A stretch of DNA of 64,000 nt from Struthidea cinerea. Its lineage: Eukaryota; Chordata; Aves; Passeriformes; Corcoracidae. The notes under the pieces are model-generated. The model did no database searches, was not told the DNA's origin, and saw nothing but the letters and a program-made list of their open reading frames with translations. Both the position numbers and the translations under genes were made by a program. Location of the stretch: contig VZTI01001994.1 of NCBI GenBank assembly GCA_013397865.1, positions 102,324 to 166,323 on the forward strand, given 5' to 3'. The number at the start of each line of letters is the position of its first letter. Position 1 is the stretch's first letter. Positions 57,970 through 64,000 of this stretch are shown here, piece by piece.

Positions 57970-58751
57970 AGGTGAGGCCGGGCGGGGGCTGGGAGCGCCG
58001 GCACGGCTGGGGAGCCTCGCCGGGGGAAGGACGGGGCCGGAGACCCCCGGCTTGGCCCTGCCGAACCCCCTGCCCAGGGGGCAGCGCCTTGGGACGGGGG
58101 TGGGGGGCGAGAGGGGGCACCTCGGGGACCCCGGGGATGCCGCGGAAGGGCTGGAGCTGTGCGGGCGCTGCGGGCGGACCGCGCTGGGGGCGTCCCGACG
58201 GGGAGGGTCCCCGGGAGCCGGCTCGCGGGTTAAACGCACTCCGCACGCCGGTTCTGAACGCAACAAGCGGAGTTCCCGTCCCTGTTCGCTGCTGTCCTCC
58301 GAAGGACAATTCGGAAACTCTGAACGGCTTGGTCTGGGACTATAGTAAAACCGGGTTTTTCGCCGCTGCTGCCCTCCTGTGCCTGGCTGTGAGTGTTTCC
58401 AGCTTCCCCAAAGTTCTCTCTGAGGCAGCCCGTTGGTATTTCTTTGTTTGCTCTCTCCTGCCTTAATGTTGACTGAAATTTGAAACGTCCCCGCTGTGCT
58501 TTCTGGCTTAATTGTTCTTTCTCTCTGTTTGCATGCAGATGAATTATTTACCTCTGTGCCTTGCATTGGGTAGTGTTTGTCCAGGTGGAGGTAGGTGAGG
58601 GCTTGGTGCCCTTCTCTGGGGCTGCAATACTGCAACAAAAGTGAATGATGTGAGAAGATGCTCAGCTGAGGCTGAAATGAACTATAAAGCTCCTTAAGCT
58701 TTAGAATATTTAAATGCTGCTTCCACAAGCCTAGAAAGAGAAGTGGGAGTA

Positions 58752-59115
58752 AAAGAATCCCAGAATGGCTTGAGTTGGAAGGGACCTTAAAGCTCCTCTT
58801 GTACCATCCTCTGCCACGGGCAGGGACACCTTCCACTATCTCCCAGGGTGCTCCAAGCCCTGTCCAGCCTGGCCTTGGACACTGCCAGGGATCCAGGGGC
58901 AGCTACAGCTTCTCTGGGCACCCTGTGCCAGGGCCTCCCCACCCTCACAGGGAAGAATTTCTTCCCAATATCCCATCTAAATCTTTGTTTAGTTTAAAAC
59001 TGTTTCCCTTGTCCTGTCACTTTCTGCCTGCATAAAAAGTCACTCTCCTTCTTTTTATAATCTTCTTTCAAGTATTGGAAGGCTGTAGTGAGCTCTCCCG
59101 GGAGCCTTCTCTTCT
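58752..59115 (-). repeat. CR1 LINE 3' end, minus strand
   Basis: Begins AAGAATCCCAGAATGGCTTG. It extends into the rarer upstream part of CR1, with CTTTCAAGTATTGGAAGG and GAGCCTTCTCTTCTCC. Confidence 0.9.
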
Positions 59116-62100
59116 CCTTGTAATTGCTTCTTTATTGCTTAAAGAAACCTGGAATTGTACAGGAGTGAGTGTTAAACTTGAAGTTTCCCAATGTTCCTGT
59201 TTTTCAAAGGCAAGTCCTGGGAAGAATCAGGTAAGGAGATTGATGAAGTTTCCATAGTCCACTCTAGGTGGGTAAAGGATGCTTAGCTGAGTTAGTCTGA
59301 TGTGCTATAGAAGTTGCAAGGGAGTGTAATTACATTCCTCTCCATGCTGCGATTTCCTCAGGAATGCCTGATGCTCTTCAAACAGACCTTTTAAATGAAT
59401 CCAAATTGCTTTTAAGAGTAAACAACACCTAAATCCTAAACTTACATGGTTTAAATTCCTATTCGTGAAGACTGCAAAAAAGGGCAAAATAGAGCCAGAA
59501 TGAGGCCGATTGTGAGGGACGAGGCTGGCACAGTTACAATAACTGAAGCTGAGTATCTGGACAGCGATGGCAACAAAACCCCACTCTCATTCAGAGTAGG
59601 TTTAAACCTGTTCTTGCAAACAGTGCTGGGAATGACTGCGCTGTTCTGTCCCACCTGACAGAAGGTGGTTTCAAATGTGTCAGCGTGTCCTTTCACAGGT
59701 GATGCTCTTATCTGATATTGTATCAGAGTGTTTTTGCAAGGAACATTTTCTTTCTGGATTACCAAGAAATGAGCTGTGCCTGAGGCACGGAGCATACTCG
59801 GGTCCTGGGAGATGGAGTGGGAGTCCTGTTGGGAGCACGGGGCAGTGCCACAAACAAGGGGAATGTGATTGCATCCTTGTTTCCATGCTGCTGGATCAGT
59901 GATCTGTGATTATACAGCCTTCTACTTCATTCAATCACTGGTTAATTTGATTTCCAGTTTAATTTGATGACAGTTTTGAGAGCCAAATCATTTGTATTTA
60001 AACAAATGGCTTCTATTTTGATCAAATTTCATTGTGTTTGGCATGTGTTGGAGCATTATATGTATTAAAAATCGCTGAGACTGCGGTTCCTGCAAGTTTG
60101 TTAGCTGGTGATGAATATTCAGTTACAAGCTGTACAAAACCTGTGTCTGGCCAGGGGTGGGGGGGCTTAAAGCAGAACTGGGTTTTTCTGACTGGTCTCA
60201 GTGATACGATGAGTGAAGAAAGCTGCCAATATCCTTGGGATCACTTGGATTACTTCAAAGCATGTCATTTTTCAGGCAAAACTGGAACTTTGGGCTGCAG
60301 GGAAGCTGATAGGGCTGTTGGGGGCAAAGACGTCATCTTGCTCCGGCATCCATTAAGGTGGGAGTGGAGATGCTCCGGGTCATTCATAATCAGTTCCCTA
60401 ATTCTCTTTAACAGTGATTTTCTGCATACGAGTGCCGTGTGGGTTTATTTTTCTGAGTGTGAGAATGCTTTTATTTTTTGCTGGCAAGTTTGGAGCCTGT
60501 GGAAAACCAATGGATGTGCAACTGCGGCAACACTGGGCCTCGGCTTTGTGTCGAGGGGAAAAAAGCCCTTTCAGAGATCTATTTTTATCAGTTAATTAGT
60601 CACTCTTGCTGACGTGTCAGTGGTGTGGTGATAACTAGTCCCAGTTCTTCCCTGCGCAGTGGGGTCATGGTTAGGCAAGGAATGCAGCAGCCAGCATGGC
60701 TGCTCATCCCCATGGCTGGAGGGTTAACTCCTTCCAAACTGTGCCCCTGAATCCAAGGGCAGATTCCATGTGAGGAGTTGGCATACAGATACACAGAATT
60801 TTGTCAGTCTTCAGCAGCGGTGCTTTCCCAATGGAAAAATTAATTTTTTTTCTTTCTTCGGAGGACTTACTGTGTCTCAGTAGGAGCTGAGGTGTGGAGG
60901 TTGCTGTGATTTGCCAATGGCTGGGTGACAGGCCTGGAATCAGAGGTAAAAGGCTGCAGATTTCCCAATTCTTGCTCTTATCTGCTGATTTTTAATGACT
61001 CAGGACGATCTGTCAGGGTTGGAAGGTGACCAGAAGGTCTAGCGGTGACACATTGGTATTTTGCTCCTTGTAGATGAGGAATTGCTGTTTTCCTGATTTC
61101 AAAATGACAAAGCCCTTAGTCTGAAAATTCTTGTTTTGTTCATTCTATTGCTTGTGGTGTCACATGTTTTTGATTCTCAGCTGTGCTGAGGTAGGGAGGT
61201 GAGAGGCAGCTTTGGTCCCAGCTATACCCTGGTTGTCACTGCCTGAATTTCTTTGTTTATTGGTGACTCTCTGCTCTTTCTGCTGAGGATGGAATGGGGG
61301 AGGGAGGACTAATTATCTCCAGAGAGAGGCTTTAAATGCTATTAGCCAAAAGAACAGGCTTCATCTCCTAACTTGAATGAGTTGAGAGAAATAACATGAA
61401 GCACTGGTGGCAAAGATCTGAAAATTGAGAGCAGTCCAAATGGTTTCTCTCTGCTGAACCCTGGAAATAGATTTATTATTTCTTTTCCCCTGGCCTTTGG
61501 CTGGCAGCAGCTTTGGAGGAGTGGGGGAAGGAGTAAACAGATTGTTAACTTTATTCTTTTGTGTTTGTGCTTTTGGCATACTGATTCCAAAGCACAGTTA
61601 GGAATTGCTCACCTACCAGCTGCATGGGGAAGTTCGGCAGTCGTGATGGGCAATTCATTATCAAGGACTAATTAGCTACAGCTGCTGAGTGTCATGGGGC
61701 AAAACAAGGTGCATACTGATGAGGATGGTTTATGCAAGCCTGGCACTTCTGTGCTAAACAGATAGTCAGTCCTTTCAAAACACTTTTGGAAAGATCACTG
61801 GACTTCGGTAAAGTTTAAGTGCTGTTAGACCTGAGGGTTTGAACCTTTTCACTGTCAGCTCCAGAAAGCTGCTGCTAAAAGCAGGAATCTCTTGGCTGCC
61901 AGTACTTAAAGGTTTTCCTTTAGTTAACCGATCCCTAAGAACTAACTCCTTAATTAGAGCTTTATTGCCACAGACTTAGTTGTCCAAAATCCATCAAGAT
62001 TAATCCCCACCATTGATTTAAACCAGAGGCTGCCCCGTATGGGCTTCCTTCATCACCTCACACTTGTCTATGGGAAGGGTGAACCTCTCTTAATGTGCTT

Positions 62101-63205
62101 TTCTCTCCTCAGTTCTCTCCCTTAGCTTTTATGGGTGCAAGCAAGGAAAATTTGGCCCTAATTGTACAGAAAAGCCTTGATTTGTAAACTTTGATCCAAG
62201 TTTGGGAGGCACTGACTTGTCTGGTGTCTGCACAGTGTTTAGTGGTGGGCCATGCTCAGACCTCTCAGTGCGTGAACACTGTGTTGCAGAGGGTGACTTA
62301 GCAAAAAAAGAGGTATTGCTGGATGTGGCCTTGAGGTTGGGATCACAAGCTGTGTCTCAGGCTGTGCTCGTGGAGGTGAAGCTTCCAGAGGTGGTTATGG
62401 ATGGGGGATAAAGCCAAAGGTTGTCGCCGTCGGAGTATTTGAGCTTTGAACAAAGCATGTCACTGTGCTTGTTTTCAGGGGACTTTGGCTGTACTCACAT
62501 GCCTTTGAAGGCTGTGTTCTCTTGACCAATCCTTCTCTCTCTTCTACTCCAAATCAGGGATGTCTGTCGCCAACTGAACTCGCTGCTGTAGGTCGGCGGG
62601 ATCGGCTGTTCTCGCTGTGCCTGCTGGAAGGGGGATTTGGTCAATGTTATTTCTGTGTTGGCAAGAGCTCCCCTGCAGATGCACAGAAGTGCTGCTGGTG
62701 ATGTGTTATCAATTCCTCTCCTCTCCAGAGCTGTCTAAAAGTTTTTGCTGGTTTGCTGCAGTGCCAAGATCTGCAGGAAGCAGGTTTGCAGGTACAGCTG
62801 ACACCTGCCAGCCTTCGGATCCCAGTGCAAGGGAGACTTAAATGGGTTTGTGCAGGGGTAGAAGCAAGGTCAGGAGGGTTTGAGCTGGTCTTTGCTGGCT
62901 GCCTCAGGTTCTGTGGGAATGCATTTTTAAAGCTGCTCTGCTGCAATGTTGACAGTGGAAATCTGGATGAATCCACAGAATATTTGCTCCGTGTTCCTGG
63001 ATGGATGACCTTGTGCTGATGAGGTTATCTTTATCAGCTGAGACTGAGAAGGAGGAGGAGGGTAATTACTGAAATAGTGACAAGCTGTCAGATTTGTGCT
63101 AGCAAGTTTGGGCTTTTATTTTTGGCAATAGTAAGTTTAGTGTCTGTTGCAAACCAGGTGTAATTTACTGCTATGTGGGAAACAGGAGAAGCGGGAAAAG
63201 AGCTG

Positions 63206-63290
63206 TTATAGAATCGTGGAATATGCTGAGTTGGAAGGGACGCATCAGGGTCATGGAGTCCAACTCCTACTAGATTTGTTCCCTTGTAAA
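63206..63290 (-). repeat. CR1-like LINE fragment, minus strand
   Basis: Begins TATAGAATCGTGGAATATGC with GAGTTGGAAGGGACGCATCA and GTCCAACTCCTAC. Older and diverged. Confidence 0.75.
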
Positions 63291-64000
63291 GGGTGTTTGT
63301 GTGATGCCAGAGGAGAACAAATAATTAGAAGCAAAGTCTTCTTCACTTATATTTTTTGATTAGCAGCAAGTGAGAAGTGGCATGTTCCCTGTAGGGTCAC
63401 GGAAGCTTCATTTACCTTGTGCTGAGAGTTAAATTAGTGCTTATATCCTACTCCTGACTTGCTCTGTATCCTGTTCCTCCTGCCTGTGGATCAGGGCCAG
63501 AGGGGGGCAAGGTCATAGAATTTTTCATCTTGTACTTCCAAATCAGTTTTTAACAGACCCACAATTATAGACAGAAGCCCTGTGATTGCAGGTGTCTGTA
63601 AAGTTGCAGGTGTCTGTAAATGGGATTTCTCCTGGCTCAACTGCACCTTCCTAAAGCAATATCTACCTCTGGGTGAAATTGTCAGATGAGTATGTCCAGT
63701 TCTCTTGGCTCATACTGTTTTCCAGCAGTTTTGGAGTTAGTGATGGCTTCAGGCCACTTGGCTTTTCTGTACCTGTTCAGATCAAGGTAAAGGCAATTAA
63801 CAGAGGGCGAGCAGTGCCAGAGCAGCAAGGGAAACTTGAGGAAAAGTCTTACCTAGCACCTAACATTATAAAAAGTGGGGTTTTGTTATTATTGTTCTAT
63901 TTCACTTGTCTTTTATAAATAAAGGTGGGTTTTTTTTCCTGACTATGAGGCTAAATAGTTTGCAGGGAAGAACTTTCCTGGACTGGAAAACTTTGTTCAT

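Larger units (their letters stand above)
56890..58330 (+). promoter_or_regulatory. CpG island with assembly gap; probable first exon of the next gene
   Basis: Strongly GC- and CpG-rich on both sides of a 764-bp N gap (57184-57947). Directly after the gap, six or seven GGC/GCG triplets end in GGCAG|GTGAGG at 57970/57971, a strong plus-strand splice donor. The sequence to the right is intron-like with no gene to the window end. By human order, candidates downstream of SESN2 include MED18 and PHACTR4, but nothing here identifies the gene. Confidence 0.5.
58331..64000 (+). other. Non-coding sequence to the right edge, probably a long first intron
   Basis: 5.7 kb of moderate GC with no recognisable exon on either strand. 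It contains two CR1 fragments and scattered T-rich stretches. Open frames here are short and lack any family resemblance. Confidence 0.5.

Noticed and set aside
56736..58836. Frames of more than 400 codons across the last gap
   Set aside because: The length comes from 764 Ns and a CpG island without stops. No family resemblance on either side.
62560..62701. Possible exon after a CAAATCAG acceptor with an open frame of about 47 codons
   Set aside because: There is no recognisable protein, no usable donor before the stop, and the frame is Cys/Gly-rich like its non-coding surroundings.

Overview
The window is nuclear DNA from a bird. Four multi-exon vertebrate genes are readable through GT-AG exons. 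The dispersed repeats are almost all CR1 LINE 3' ends finishing in the ATTCTATGATTCT-like tail, and one retroviral LTR resembles the kind common in songbirds. High GC, many short GC-rich minisatellites and GC-edged assembly gaps suit a microchromosome. I infer the counterpart of human 1p36.1 (chicken chromosome 23 or similar). Three runs of N (26937-27607, 43820-43951, 57184-57947) are assembly gaps.

Layout: 1-5046 has no gene I can support. At 6093-10589 (minus) lies a complete Src-family tyrosine kinase, FGR (called Yrk in chicken). At 16039-21536 (plus) is a complete secreted papain-family protease of the '26/29 kDa / counting factor associated protein D' type. At 28548-39941 (plus) is FAM76A, complete except for its first coding exon, which probably lies in the N gap upstream. 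At 45864-53759 (plus) is a complete sestrin, SESN2. A GC-rich island around the last gap (56.9-58.3 kb) ends in a plus-strand splice donor and is probably the first exon of another gene, with its first intron filling the rest of the window. FGR and the protease are divergently transcribed from nearby GC-rich promoters. FAM76A and SESN2 run head to tail.

Most striking observation: the FGR gene carries two alternative copies of the exon encoding the SH2-kinase linker and the glycine-rich loop. One (8707-8871, 55 codons) looks like FYN exon 7A and the other (8200-8355, 52 codons) like FYN exon 7B. Both are intact, have identical splice phases and good splice sites, and predict 537- and 534-residue kinases, the same lengths as FynB and FynT. 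The mutually exclusive exon system known from FYN therefore seems to be present in avian FGR/Yrk.

Functionally the genes are not an operon-like unit: a leukocyte-type signalling kinase, a lysosomal or secreted protease, a Cys-rich presumed nuclear protein, and the leucine-sensing stress regulator of mTORC1. The left 19 kb (FGR and flanks) has no recognisable CR1 but several GC-rich minisatellites. From 19.4 kb rightward there are at least 18 CR1 fragments.
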